DNA of 64,000 nucleotides from an uncultured Bacteroidota bacterium (GTDB lineage: Bacteria; Bacteroidota; Bacteroidia; Chitinophagales; Chitinophagaceae), in the NCBI GenBank assembly GCA_903905065.1, contig CAIVEW010000022.1:1-64000 (forward strand). The letters run 5' to 3'. The position numbers and the translations under genes were made by a program. Shown here one piece after another: positions 45,847 to 54,183 of the stretch (within the stretch, counting starts at the first letter, position 1; each line of letters begins with the position of its first letter). The notes beneath the pieces are model-generated. The model ran no database searches. It had not been told where the DNA came from and saw nothing but the letters and a program-made list of their open reading frames with translations.

Positions 45847-47283
45847 CTACCTCACCAGAGTCACGTCGCCCTTGAGCCTTCTCTGACCCCCCTTATTGTC
45901 CTCGTACAATATCTCCCAAAAATACACGCCCAGGTCCTGCTTCACACCTTTGTAATAACCATCCCATCCGGGGTCCTGCGGGCCACCATTATATACCATG
46001 TTACCATTTCGGTTAAACACTTTAAAACTCACCAGTGTTGCGCTGTCCCCCAGCGGAAGTGGCCGTAGCAAATCGTTCCGGCCATCACCGTTCGGAGTAA
46101 ATGCCGTTGGCACAAACAATTCAGCATGGTCCAGCACCGTAATTTTCTTGGTCGCCGTACCGTTACAAATTGTATCACTGGTTTCGTGTAGCGTATAGAC
46201 AAATACGCCTGCTACCGGAAAAGTCCCTACAGGGTCTGCGATATTGGGATTGCTGAGATAAGTGGCGGGAGTCCAAGTATAGCTCGTTCCTCCTCTCGCA
46301 TGAAACGGCACGCTTTCACCAGCTATGATTATTGTGTCAGGCCCCGCATAAGGCCCATTTGGATTGAATGAACATTGGTCATTTACAACAAATTGAAATT
46401 CCCTTCTGATGGTATTGACGAGGGCGCCGCCCCGCCATTCATTACAATACACAGTAACCAGGTAACGCCCTATTCTGTCTGGCGTTCCGGTTATAAGTCC
46501 GGTACGGGGGTTTATCTTGATCGCCGGCGAACCAGTAAACGGCACTTGGGCTGAATAGGGAGGTAAATAATTAACCGTATCTCCAAAATTCGGAAAATAG
46601 GGAACTGGTTTGATATCTGCGTCGCTAGCCCCGTTTAGTGCAGCGCAAAAACCGTAACTGAGCGAATCCCCATCAGCATCTGTGGCCGAATTATCATACA
46701 CAAGAGGAACATTGATGCAAATGATTTGCTGCGGATAGTTTTTAAATACTGCACTGTTATTATTTATGGTTGTGGGGGGAATAAGGCAATAATATGTAGC
46801 CCCGTTATTGCCCGGATTATTAATGTTGGCTATTGCCGCATTCCGGCAACACCGTTCATTAGCAACGACATATCCGTGCGAATTAGCGGGCAATGCGTAC
46901 ACCTTAATAAATGTTTTCTTGAGCAGGCACACTGATCCGGAAGCCACAACATTGCCGCAAGGCGAAGAAAAATTATATGGTACTGCAACCGAGGAATTAT
47001 AGAAGACGTTGGTATCAAGCTGATAGGTTGTACCAGTAACTGCATCAAATACCCCCAAAAAAGCCGGGTTGTCTTGTGCGATTGCGTCCGGAGAACCATT
47101 CAGGCAATCTTCATAAATACTGAGGCTTACCTTGTATTTATGCAGTAATATCCCACCGTTGGTCGACGTACTGTCGCCCAAATAAACATAGGTGACCTCG
47201 CCGCCTACAATGTGTGATGCAATAGCCGGGTTGAAGAATAGCACACTAAGAATTGATACCAAAATGAGGCGAAAAGATTTCAT
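45847..47283 (-). CDS. Secreted protein with gliding motility-associated (T9SS type B) C-terminal domain
   Basis: A 478-residue secreted protein. A signal peptide is present (FRLILVSILSVLFFNPAIAS). The middle part has PKD/Ig-like repeats and cysteine pairs (ANERCCRNAAIANINNPGNN) common in Bacteroidota surface proteins. The last 90 residues, from FVPTAFTPNGDGRNDLLRPL to the end, are the CHU_C/gliding-type sorting domain for type IX secretion. It has a -7 element at 47299-47306. Function is unknown; adhesion is a possibility. Confidence 0.9.
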   Translation of the reverse strand: MKSFRLILVSILSVLFFNPAIASHIVGGEVTYVYLGDSTSTNGGILLHKYKVSLSIYEDCLNGSPDAIAQDNPAFLGVFDAVTGTTYQLDTNVFYNSSVAVPYNFSSPCGNVVASGSVCLLKKTFIKVYALPANSHGYVVANERCCRNAAIANINNPGNNGATYYCLIPPTTINNNSAVFKNYPQQIICINVPLVYDNSATDADGDSLSYGFCAALNGASDADIKPVPYFPNFGDTVNYLPPYSAQVPFTGSPAIKINPRTGLITGTPDRIGRYLVTVYCNEWRGGALVNTIRREFQFVVNDQCSFNPNGPYAGPDTIIIAGESVPFHARGGTSYTWTPATYLSNPNIADPVGTFPVAGVFVYTLHETSDTICNGTATKKITVLDHAELFVPTAFTPNGDGRNDLLRPLPLGDSATLVSFKVFNRNGNMVYNGGPQDPGWDGYYKGVKQDLGVYFWEILYEDNKGGQRRLKGDVTLVR

Positions 47284-47298
47284 AGGCTTATCTTATTA

Positions 47299-47306
47299 CA
47301 AATATA
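47299..47306 (-). promoter_or_regulatory. -7 promoter element of the type B secreted protein
   Basis: TATATTTG on the minus strand, 15 bases before the ATG at 47283. Confidence 0.5.
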
Positions 47307-47366
47307 ACGCAACAATGACACTTCTAGTATGCTGGCAAGCCATTTTATGATGTAGGCACAAAAAAA

Positions 47367-47384
47367 ACCTCTCGCGAGAGAGGT
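47367..47384 (-). terminator. Intrinsic terminator of the gene at 47415
   Basis: ACCTCTC-GCGA-GAGAGGT; on the minus strand the stem is followed by a run of eight T. Confidence 0.85.
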
Positions 47385-47414
47385 CTGATTACCGTTTCAT
47401 TCGCCGGTTGCAAA

Positions 47415-47798
47415 TCACATCCACTCGGACGCAAAGGTCATAAACGAGTGCCGCAGGTCTTTTACCGTTTTCTCCTCGCTGTCGAATCGCTGGCCAAGGG
47501 TATTGTGGTGAGCCAGTAATGAACTATCAACATAACCAGCACTTGAAGCATGGGCTTCCTTGCCAATACTGGCTATGTTGGTTTTGATCTCATGTGCAAG
47601 CGTATCGATATTATCCGTTTGAACCTTGAACTGGTTCTCATAATGCTCCACCTGCTTCATAACTTCTGGAGCTGTGTTCTTGCCGGCCACTTCTGTAAGC
47701 CTGCCTCGCAATACAGCCAGTTCCTGTTTGTAAAAATCCAAAGACCGGAGCCAGTCGCCATGCGAATTGTTGATGTGTGTGATACTTACCTTGTTCAT
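47415..47798 (-). CDS. Hypothetical coiled-coil protein
   Basis: A 127-residue soluble protein, almost fully helical with heptad patterns (DFYKQELAVLRGRLTEVAGK; LAHEIKTNIASIGKEAHASS). No family is recognised. It has its own -7 element and terminator, so it is a single-gene unit. Confidence 0.65.
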   Translation of the reverse strand: MNKVSITHINNSHGDWLRSLDFYKQELAVLRGRLTEVAGKNTAPEVMKQVEHYENQFKVQTDNIDTLAHEIKTNIASIGKEAHASSAGYVDSSLLAHHNTLGQRFDSEEKTVKDLRHSFMTFASEWM

Positions 47799-47814
47799 AT
47801 ATTTTATTTTTCAA

Positions 47815-47822
47815 CAAAATTA
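47815..47822 (-). promoter_or_regulatory. -7 promoter element of the coiled-coil gene
   Basis: TAATTTTG on the minus strand, 16 bases before the ATG at 47798. Confidence 0.45.
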
Positions 47823-47878
47823 CCACCTTTTGCGCTTCTTGACATGACCACGATCAGCAAAAAATATGATTCTTATTT

Positions 47879-48691
47879 TCAGTCTTTTCTACGCCGGTGG
47901 CGGGTGCCGGTTGCTTTGTTATCTATGAATTTCGACAAAAGGTTCTTCGCCTTTCCTTCTGCAGTTAACCGTATTTTCTTTACGATGCTATCTTCAGGGC
48001 GTGCATAGAATGTGGTTTTATGCACATAAGAGTGCTCCTCCACAGGCGTCGCTGAAAAATAATAGTTAGACACACACGCCCGTGGGCCAGGTGCCAGCAC
48101 CTTATTAACGGAATGGATAGAATGGGTATTGGTTTCCATCATTACCAGCCTGTTGAACCGTGCATGTATCTCTTTACGTTCCTTCATTGGCATATCCCAT
48201 AGTTCCAGGTTTCCGCCTTTATCCTCCGGCCAGCCGGGAGTAATGTAATATAGCGCATTCAGCACCCGGTACAAATTACCGTCGCCGTCGTGCGAATTAT
48301 CCAGGTGCGGCAAAAGAAAATCGTCCTGCAGCATCATAGATATACCCGACCCATACAACGAGTCGTCAGCAAGTAATTCTTTCACCCCGGTTATCTCCGA
48401 AACTACTTTCAATATCTCCGTGTCATGAAAGGCAAACAGCATATCACCTACTATCGGTTGATAGTTGTCCACATCTATCCCCACATGTTTATGCTCCTTT
48501 ATAGAATCCCTTAACATGAGGATATTGGGGTCAGGTAGCGCGTCAAAACATTCCTTAGCCCATGCTTCCGGAAGCAAACCATCAAGATAGAAATGCCGCA
48601 CCGGCTGTGACTGACGCCAGTAAGCGCTCAACTCTTTCTTATGCAGCCTCAGTTGCTCCGCAATATGTGCCGATAGTTCTGCCCTTGTCAT
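47879..48691 (-). CDS. 2-oxoglutarate/Fe(II)-dependent oxygenase
   Basis: A 270-residue non-heme iron oxygenase of the prolyl-hydroxylase-like group. The iron ligands appear as HxD in LLPHLDNSHD and a distal histidine in NTHSIHSVNKVLAPGPRACV, where the following arginine would bind 2-oxoglutarate. The N-terminal helix region is normal. The substrate, protein or small molecule, is unknown. A 32-bp palindrome lies directly upstream. Confidence 0.85.
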   Translation of the reverse strand: MTRAELSAHIAEQLRLHKKELSAYWRQSQPVRHFYLDGLLPEAWAKECFDALPDPNILMLRDSIKEHKHVGIDVDNYQPIVGDMLFAFHDTEILKVVSEITGVKELLADDSLYGSGISMMLQDDFLLPHLDNSHDGDGNLYRVLNALYYITPGWPEDKGGNLELWDMPMKERKEIHARFNRLVMMETNTHSIHSVNKVLAPGPRACVSNYYFSATPVEEHSYVHKTTFYARPEDSIVKKIRLTAEGKAKNLLSKFIDNKATGTRHRRRKD

Positions 48692-48714
48692 GGTCTACTT
48701 TCTTTGGTAAATAC

Positions 48715-48746
48715 AGATTTGCCAACTTTTAAAAGTTGGCAAATCT
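48715..48746. repeat. 32-bp perfect palindrome
   Basis: AGATTTGCCAACTTTT (48715-48730) followed directly by its reverse complement AAAAGTTGGCAAATCT. It lies between the aldehyde dehydrogenase stop and the oxygenase start, and may terminate transcription of the former. Confidence 0.85.
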
Positions 48747-48775
48747 CACATTGTTAATACTCATAAGATACAACC

Positions 48776-50308
48776 CTACACAGTGAACTTTATCCCTTGT
48801 GCCAATGGCAGTTTATCGCTCCAGTTGATCGTATTTGTTTGCCTGCGCATATAGGCCTTCCAGCTATCCGATCCGCTTTCGCGCCCACCACCTGTTTCTT
48901 TCTCGCCGCCAAAAGCCCCGCCAATTTCTGCTCCGCTAGTACCGATGTTCACATTCGCTATTCCACAATCACTACCCTTTTGCGATAGGAATTGTTCTGC
49001 TTCGCGCATATTCAGCGTCATGATGGATGACGACAGACCCTGCGGAACCGCATTCTGCATGGCTATCGCGTCTTCCAGCTTGCTGTACTTCATCAGGTAC
49101 AATATTGGTGCAAAAGTCTCATGTTGTACTATCGGCCAGTCGTTCTGTACTTCAAATACACATGGCTTTACATAGCAACCGCTTTCATAACCCTCACCCG
49201 TAAGTACGCCGCCAGCCACTATTTCTTTTCCACCTGCTTTCTTTACTTCTTTTATTGCTTTAACATAAGTGGTTACTGCTTCCTGATCTATCAGTGGCCC
49301 CATGTGCGACTTTTCCTCCAACGGATCACCTATCACAAGTTGCTTGTATGCATTAACCAATTTCTTCTTAAAGGCATCATAAACCGATTCATGAATAATA
49401 AGCCTGCGCGTAGTAGTGCAACGCTGTCCGGCAGTTCCTACCGCGCCAAACACAGAGCCCACTAATGCAATGTGCAGATCAGCATGCTCAGATATTATGA
49501 TGGCGTTGTTACCGCCTAGTTCTAGCAGTGAGCGCCCAAGGCGACCGGCAACAGCAGTAGCCACAGCCTTACCCATACGTGTTGACCCTGTTGCCGATAC
49601 GAGCGGTACGCGGTTGTCACCACTCATCCACTCGCCGCAATCACGGTTGCCAACTACCAGGCCGCAAACGCCTTCGGGCACATTGTTGGCCTTAAATACT
49701 TCTGAAATAATATTCTGGCAGGCGATTGCAGAAATAGGCGTTTTCTCAGACGGCTTCCACACGCAAGTGTTGCCGCATATAAATGCGATCATGCTGTTCC
49801 AGCTCCATACAGCCACGGGGAAGTTGAACGCGCTAATGATACCTACAACTCCCAGCGGATGCCACTGCTCGTACATCCTGTGCAACGGACGCTCGCTATG
49901 CATGGTAAGGCCATACAGTTGGCGGCTCATCCCTACGGCCAGGTCGCAGATGTCTATCATCTCCTGCACCTCACCATAACCTTCCTGCAAGCTTTTACCC
50001 ATCTCATACGAAACGAGCATACCCAGTGGCTCCTTATACTTCCTCAGCGCCTCGCCTACCTGGCGCACTATTTCGCCACGCTTTGGTGCAGGCCACATAC
50101 GCCATTCTTCAAATGCGCTCTGCGCTTTTTCTATAACCTCATCGTAAGATCTACGGTTCACCGCAGTTACGCTGGCTATCTTCTTGCCATCAACCGGCGA
50201 GAACGATTCTATTTTTTCACCGCCAGCTTTCAGCCATTTTGTGCCTGTGGCAGCGCCTTCATTTACTTTCTTTATGCCTAGCTTATCTAGTACTTTGTCC
50301 ATTTTCAT
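48776..50308 (-). CDS. Aldehyde dehydrogenase, antiquitin (ALDH7/AmaB) type
   Basis: A 510-residue NAD-dependent dehydrogenase. The match to antiquitin is strong at YGLTMHSERPLHRMYEQWHP followed by LGVVGIISAFNFPVAVWSWN. The catalytic cysteine is in GTAGQRCTTTRR and the glutamate in SLLELGGNNAIII. Antiquitins oxidise alpha-aminoadipic semialdehyde in lysine catabolism, and that role is likely here. The ATG at 50306-50308 was chosen; the frame opens at a TTG inside the promoter. Confidence 0.93.
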   Translation of the reverse strand: MKMDKVLDKLGIKKVNEGAATGTKWLKAGGEKIESFSPVDGKKIASVTAVNRRSYDEVIEKAQSAFEEWRMWPAPKRGEIVRQVGEALRKYKEPLGMLVSYEMGKSLQEGYGEVQEMIDICDLAVGMSRQLYGLTMHSERPLHRMYEQWHPLGVVGIISAFNFPVAVWSWNSMIAFICGNTCVWKPSEKTPISAIACQNIISEVFKANNVPEGVCGLVVGNRDCGEWMSGDNRVPLVSATGSTRMGKAVATAVAGRLGRSLLELGGNNAIIISEHADLHIALVGSVFGAVGTAGQRCTTTRRLIIHESVYDAFKKKLVNAYKQLVIGDPLEEKSHMGPLIDQEAVTTYVKAIKEVKKAGGKEIVAGGVLTGEGYESGCYVKPCVFEVQNDWPIVQHETFAPILYLMKYSKLEDAIAMQNAVPQGLSSSIMTLNMREAEQFLSQKGSDCGIANVNIGTSGAEIGGAFGGEKETGGGRESGSDSWKAYMRRQTNTINWSDKLPLAQGIKFTV

Positions 50309-50329
50309 ATTGTCGGAAAATTTGAGGTG

Positions 50330-50337
50330 CAAAATTA
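50330..50337 (-). promoter_or_regulatory. -7 promoter element of the aldehyde dehydrogenase gene
   Basis: TAATTTTG on the minus strand, 22 bases before the ATG at 50308. Confidence 0.45.
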
Positions 50338-50396
50338 GGTGTTATTATGGCGCGAATGAAATACAATAAATATTAGCTGTTAATTGCTTTTCTACT

Positions 50397-50978
50397 TTAA
50401 TGTCTATTGATATACTGCCGACATATGAATATTACTATAAATATCATTGCAACCATCTGAAATAAAAACAAAATGCGACCGTAGATATTGCCTAGGTTTA
50501 TGGTCCAGCCACGAGTATACCTATACGGCACAAATACTCTTTTATCGCTTTTGTTATTGTAAAAAAACAAAAAACAATCCTTACTGTCCTTATCATCTTC
50601 GTCGCTTTCATTGCGCATCCTGACACTTAGCTTGATTGAATGCACGAGGAAGGCGATCAGTATTATGATAATAATGATCAATACAGTATTAAGTATGGCA
50701 CCGTTAGTTTTGAAAAACCAGACGAGCATTATTGCGGCAACAAATATCATTCGCAGCCATAGTAAAATTTGTATCTGCGGATTGCCATAGTTTCTTGATC
50801 GGCCCCAGCCAAATCTCGACGGGACAAACCGTCTTCTATCATTTTTATTATAATAGATGCCAAAATGCCAGTACTCAGAATCATCTCCATTATTAAAGAC
50901 GTTCCAGCTTGTCTTGATAAAGAGTCTAACTGCAAAAAATAGGGGGATTAGCATTATACCAAGTATGACTAAAAACAT
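50397..50978 (-). CDS. Membrane protein with two DUF5808-like repeats
   Basis: A 193-residue membrane protein. After a first helix (MFLVILGIMLIPLFFAVRLF) it has two copies of one unit: a soluble strand segment followed by a membrane helix. Unit 1 reads YYNKNDRRRFVPSRFGWGRS and unit 2 FYNNKSDKRVFVPYRYTRGW, each followed by N-(L/F)GN or NYGN. This is the DUF5808 pattern, normally at the end of larger membrane proteins. Function unknown. The ATG at 50976-50978 is used rather than a TTG upstream. Confidence 0.75.
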   Translation of the reverse strand: MFLVILGIMLIPLFFAVRLFIKTSWNVFNNGDDSEYWHFGIYYNKNDRRRFVPSRFGWGRSRNYGNPQIQILLWLRMIFVAAIMLVWFFKTNGAILNTVLIIIIIILIAFLVHSIKLSVRMRNESDEDDKDSKDCFLFFYNNKSDKRVFVPYRYTRGWTINLGNIYGRILFLFQMVAMIFIVIFICRQYINRH

Positions 50979-51081
50979 CTGATATTTTACCAATTTAGCT
51001 GCCTGAAACAATCAATAACAACGTCAAACGCACACCGTCGAAATACATACAAAGAACCTCCAGATTTGGCGTCCACCCCGC

Positions 51082-51621
51082 CTAAAACGGGCTCTCAAAC
51101 TCGCCCATCCCCACAAACGAAAGATCCCTTGCAGACAGCACCGGGTCCGTTACGTCCCAGTCAAAACCAATGCTATCATATCTTATGCCTGTATCATGCG
51201 CCTTATCGTATTCAGACGAAACCAGGTAGCAGGTAAGTGAATTATCGGTGAGTGACTTAAAGCCATGTGCAAAGCCCTCAGGAATAAAAACGGCCTTATG
51301 ATTATCTGCCGAAAGCTCGTGGGCATAATATTGCCGGTACGTGGGTGAGTCTTTCCGCAGGTCCACAACAACGTCAAGGATGGCCCCTTCCGGGCAAAAA
51401 ACGATCTTGCTGTGCTGGTGCGGTGGCAACTGAAAGTGCATGCCGCGTATCACATCTTTTTTAGAGAATGAAAAATAGCTTTCCCGTAAAGTGAAATCTA
51501 TACCTGCTTTACGAAATACGGTGTCGCTATAGGTCTTTACAAATGTGCCACGCTCATCTTCTGAGGCAGGTAAAGTAATGATAAACGCTCCGGCTAGTGG
51601 TATGGCTTCGATCTTAGGCAT
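51082..51621 (-). CDS. rfbC: dTDP-4-dehydrorhamnose 3,5-epimerase family protein (RfbC/RmlC-like)
   Basis: A 179-residue cupin-fold sugar epimerase. Catalytic motifs are RGMHFQLPPHQHSKIVFCPE (histidine) and PEGFAHGFKSLTDNSLTCYL. The family normally acts on dTDP-sugars, but here it follows CDP-sugar genes with a one-base TAATG overlap, so the substrate is more likely CDP-4-keto-6-deoxyglucose. The start ATG at 51619-51621 (MPKIEAIPLAG) is the usual one. Confidence 0.9.
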   Translation of the reverse strand: MPKIEAIPLAGAFIITLPASEDERGTFVKTYSDTVFRKAGIDFTLRESYFSFSKKDVIRGMHFQLPPHQHSKIVFCPEGAILDVVVDLRKDSPTYRQYYAHELSADNHKAVFIPEGFAHGFKSLTDNSLTCYLVSSEYDKAHDTGIRYDSIGFDWDVTDPVLSARDLSFVGMGEFESPF

Positions 51622-52715
51622 TATTCGATTTCTCCAAAGTAATTTTTGATCTGCTTCAGGCATTTATCATGTGCGCTTGTTTGCTTATCGGCATACCACT
51701 CGGCTGTCCACGCTATCGCCGTGCGCGCATCCATCTGCGACTTCCAGCCCAGGTGCTCCATGGCACGAGTGCTATCCAGCAGCAGCAACTTCGCTTCATG
51801 CGGCGCGCCCTGCTCCGCGAAGCTCTTGTAGCTTCCCGCACCATAACTATCAATGAATGTCTTGGTCAAGTCTTCCACCGTCAGCATATCCTCGGGGTTC
51901 GGGCCAAAGTTATAAGCAGTACTGTAGCGCGCTGCATCTTCGCTCATTTTGGCTGCCAACAGCAAGTAAGCACCAACAGGCTCCAGTACATGCTGCCAGG
52001 GCCTTACAGAGTTTGGATTGCGTAGGCCTACGGTCTCCCCAAAAGCAATAGACCTCACTATATCCGGCACGATACGATCATCCGAATAGTCCCCACCACC
52101 TATCACATTCCCGGCTCTTGCCGAGGCAATGGCTTTCTCGTGCAAGTGGTAATCCTTCGGATTAAAGAATGAACGGCGGAAAGAATCTATAACGATCTCC
52201 GCACTCGCCTTACTTGCCGAATATGGATCGTAACCACCCAGTTTATCATCCTCCTTAAACGGCAGGCCACGCTCGGGATTGTCATACACCTTGTCTGTGG
52301 TTATCATCACACCTACGCAGGCTGGCACCAAGCCGCGCATAACATCCAGCACATGCGAAGTGCCTTGCGCATTTACCATGAAGGTGTAAGACGGCATATC
52401 GTACCCGCGGCGCACCAAAGGCTGTGCCGCCAGGTGAAAAATAAAATGCGGCTCATACCGTACTATCTCTGTCTGCAGCTTTTGCATATCGCACACATCC
52501 GCTATTACAGAGCTGTAACAAAGGTTGTCGCCGTCTATCTGGTTATAGAGGTCGTTCTTTTTCTCCGGTGCCAGCGAATAGCCCTTTACGTTAGCCCCCA
52601 GCCAATGCAATATCTGCAGCATCCATGCTCCTTTAAAACCGGTATGGCCGGTCAGGAACACACGCCTGCCATTAAATATCGAGCGCAGGTATTCTGCGGT
52701 TACCACTTTTTCCAT
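51621..52715 (-). CDS. rfbG: CDP-glucose 4,6-dehydratase
   Basis: A 364-residue short-chain dehydrogenase-type dehydratase that makes CDP-4-keto-6-deoxyglucose. The NAD-binding motif is FLTGHTGFKGAWMLQI and the catalytic YxxxK is YDPYSASKASAEI. The sequence GGDYSDDRIVPDIVRSI and RPWQHVLEPVGAYLLLA are typical of RfbG. It overlaps rfbF by 16 bases. Confidence 0.95.
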   Translation of the reverse strand: MEKVVTAEYLRSIFNGRRVFLTGHTGFKGAWMLQILHWLGANVKGYSLAPEKKNDLYNQIDGDNLCYSSVIADVCDMQKLQTEIVRYEPHFIFHLAAQPLVRRGYDMPSYTFMVNAQGTSHVLDVMRGLVPACVGVMITTDKVYDNPERGLPFKEDDKLGGYDPYSASKASAEIVIDSFRRSFFNPKDYHLHEKAIASARAGNVIGGGDYSDDRIVPDIVRSIAFGETVGLRNPNSVRPWQHVLEPVGAYLLLAAKMSEDAARYSTAYNFGPNPEDMLTVEDLTKTFIDSYGAGSYKSFAEQGAPHEAKLLLLDSTRAMEHLGWKSQMDARTAIAWTAEWYADKQTSAHDKCLKQIKNYFGEIE

Positions 52716-53473
52716 ATAGGGTCAGTTTGCCAAAGGTGTTCTAATTCTTCTTTGTCGCGCAGGGTGTCCATACATTTCCAGAAGCCCTTGTATCTATAGG
52801 CAGCTATCTGTCGGTCACTTGCAAGGTCGTCCATAGGTTGGCGTTCCCACATCACGTCGTCGGCATCGTCGTGCAGGTACTTGGCTATTTCGGGTTCTAC
52901 GATAAAGAAACCGCCATTTATCCACGTGCCACTGTCTGCCGGCTTTTCCTCAAAGCTTTCTATGGTACCGTTCTCTTCCATTTTGATAACACCGAAACGA
53001 CTGGTAGCTTGTATCGCCGTCATAGTGCATATCTTGCCGCTGGCTTCATGATATTTCAACACCTCGTTCAGGTCCACATCACACACTCCATCGCCATAAG
53101 TAAGCATGAAGCGCTCATTGCCTATGTATGGCAATACCCTTTTCAAGCGGCCGGCAGTCATGGAGTCTACACCGGTATCTATCAGCGATATTTTAAACGG
53201 TTCAGCAGAGTTTTTGTGTACTTCCACCGAGTTGTTAGCAAGATCCACGGTTATATCCGCATTATGAAGGAAGTAATTGGCGAAATATTCCTTGATCACC
53301 CAGCTTTTATAGCCAAGGCAGATGATAAATTCTGTATGTCCGTAAGCAGCATATATCTTCATGATATGCCACAGAATGGGTTTACCGCCTATCTCTATCA
53401 TAGGCTTTGGCCGCAACGACGACTCCTCCGAGATACGCGTACCCCTGCCGCCTGCAAATATGACTACTTTCAT
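52700..53473 (-). CDS. rfbF: Glucose-1-phosphate cytidylyltransferase
   Basis: A 257-residue nucleotidyltransferase that makes CDP-glucose, the first step to 3,6-dideoxyhexoses or related sugars. The signature FAGGRGTRISEESSLRPKPM (residues about 6-25) and the acidic metal-binding site YGDGVCDVDLNEVL are clear. The following genes rfbG and rfbC are co-directional and overlapping. rfbH, usually the next step towards abequose-type sugars, is not present in the window. Confidence 0.95.
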   Translation of the reverse strand: MKVVIFAGGRGTRISEESSLRPKPMIEIGGKPILWHIMKIYAAYGHTEFIICLGYKSWVIKEYFANYFLHNADITVDLANNSVEVHKNSAEPFKISLIDTGVDSMTAGRLKRVLPYIGNERFMLTYGDGVCDVDLNEVLKYHEASGKICTMTAIQATSRFGVIKMEENGTIESFEEKPADSGTWINGGFFIVEPEIAKYLHDDADDVMWERQPMDDLASDRQIAAYRYKGFWKCMDTLRDKEELEHLWQTDPIWKKW

Positions 53474-53521
53474 TTGTTGATTTACTTTTAGACAAAACGG
53501 AACTGAACCGTTTCATGGGAA

Positions 53522-53529
53522 CAAATATA
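53522..53529 (-). promoter_or_regulatory. -7 promoter element of the rfbFGC operon
   Basis: TATATTTG on the minus strand, 48 bases before the ATG at 53473. Confidence 0.5.
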
Positions 53530-53644
53530 ATAGATAAAGGTTAACACGGTAAATGCTTAAAAGGTTTATTAGTTAATTAACGTGAAAGCCTTCCCATTAT
53601 TTTAAAAATGGTTGCGGTTCACGCGTCCGAACAACTATTGTTTG

Positions 53645-54016
53645 CTATAGCATTTTGTCGATATACCAGGTTAGCAGGATAAGAAAGAAAGCCCCTCCAA
53701 CACTTACAATTTTCCATACGGTTTTCTCCTTTACAGGTCTTTTATCAAATTCAGCCAAGACATTGGCAGTTCTTTTATCGTTAAAATATATCCACAACAG
53801 CAAAAAATCCACATAAGAGAAAAGGAAGGCTATTGAGCCATAGATATTGGGTAAGCGCTGTTTGAATATTTTTTCGATAATACATTTGCAAATCATTAAA
53901 ATACCAGCGTGCATTAAAGTAGAAAGGAAAATAGCATTTCCATGAATCCCCAGTTTCCCTGGCATTCGCTCCGAGAATCTATAGTTAGCGGCAAATTGGG
54001 TTTTAAAAAAGTTCAA
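53645..54016 (-). CDS. Small hypothetical membrane protein
   Basis: A 123-residue protein with three to four predicted membrane helices (for example IFLSTLMHAGILMICKCIIE and SVGGAFFLILLTWYI). The frame opens at TTG (54016); an ATG at 53965 would give 106 residues. The sequence between the two (FSERMPGKLGIHG) looks coding, so the longer form is given. No family recognised. Confidence 0.55.
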   Translation of the reverse strand: MNFFKTQFAANYRFSERMPGKLGIHGNAIFLSTLMHAGILMICKCIIEKIFKQRLPNIYGSIAFLFSYVDFLLLWIYFNDKRTANVLAEFDKRPVKEKTVWKIVSVGGAFFLILLTWYIDKML

Positions 54017-54183
54017 AACAATCAGTTTTTCTAAAGGAGTAAATGTAACATTTCTATAATAACCTTTTGCTTTTTATCCCTTTCTATATTAAGAACAAAT
54101 TTTTCAAAATCATGAAACTCCTTTAATCAGGAAAATCGAGGTTCAAGACTATTTTTATATTTTTATCCCTCAAACCAAGCTAT

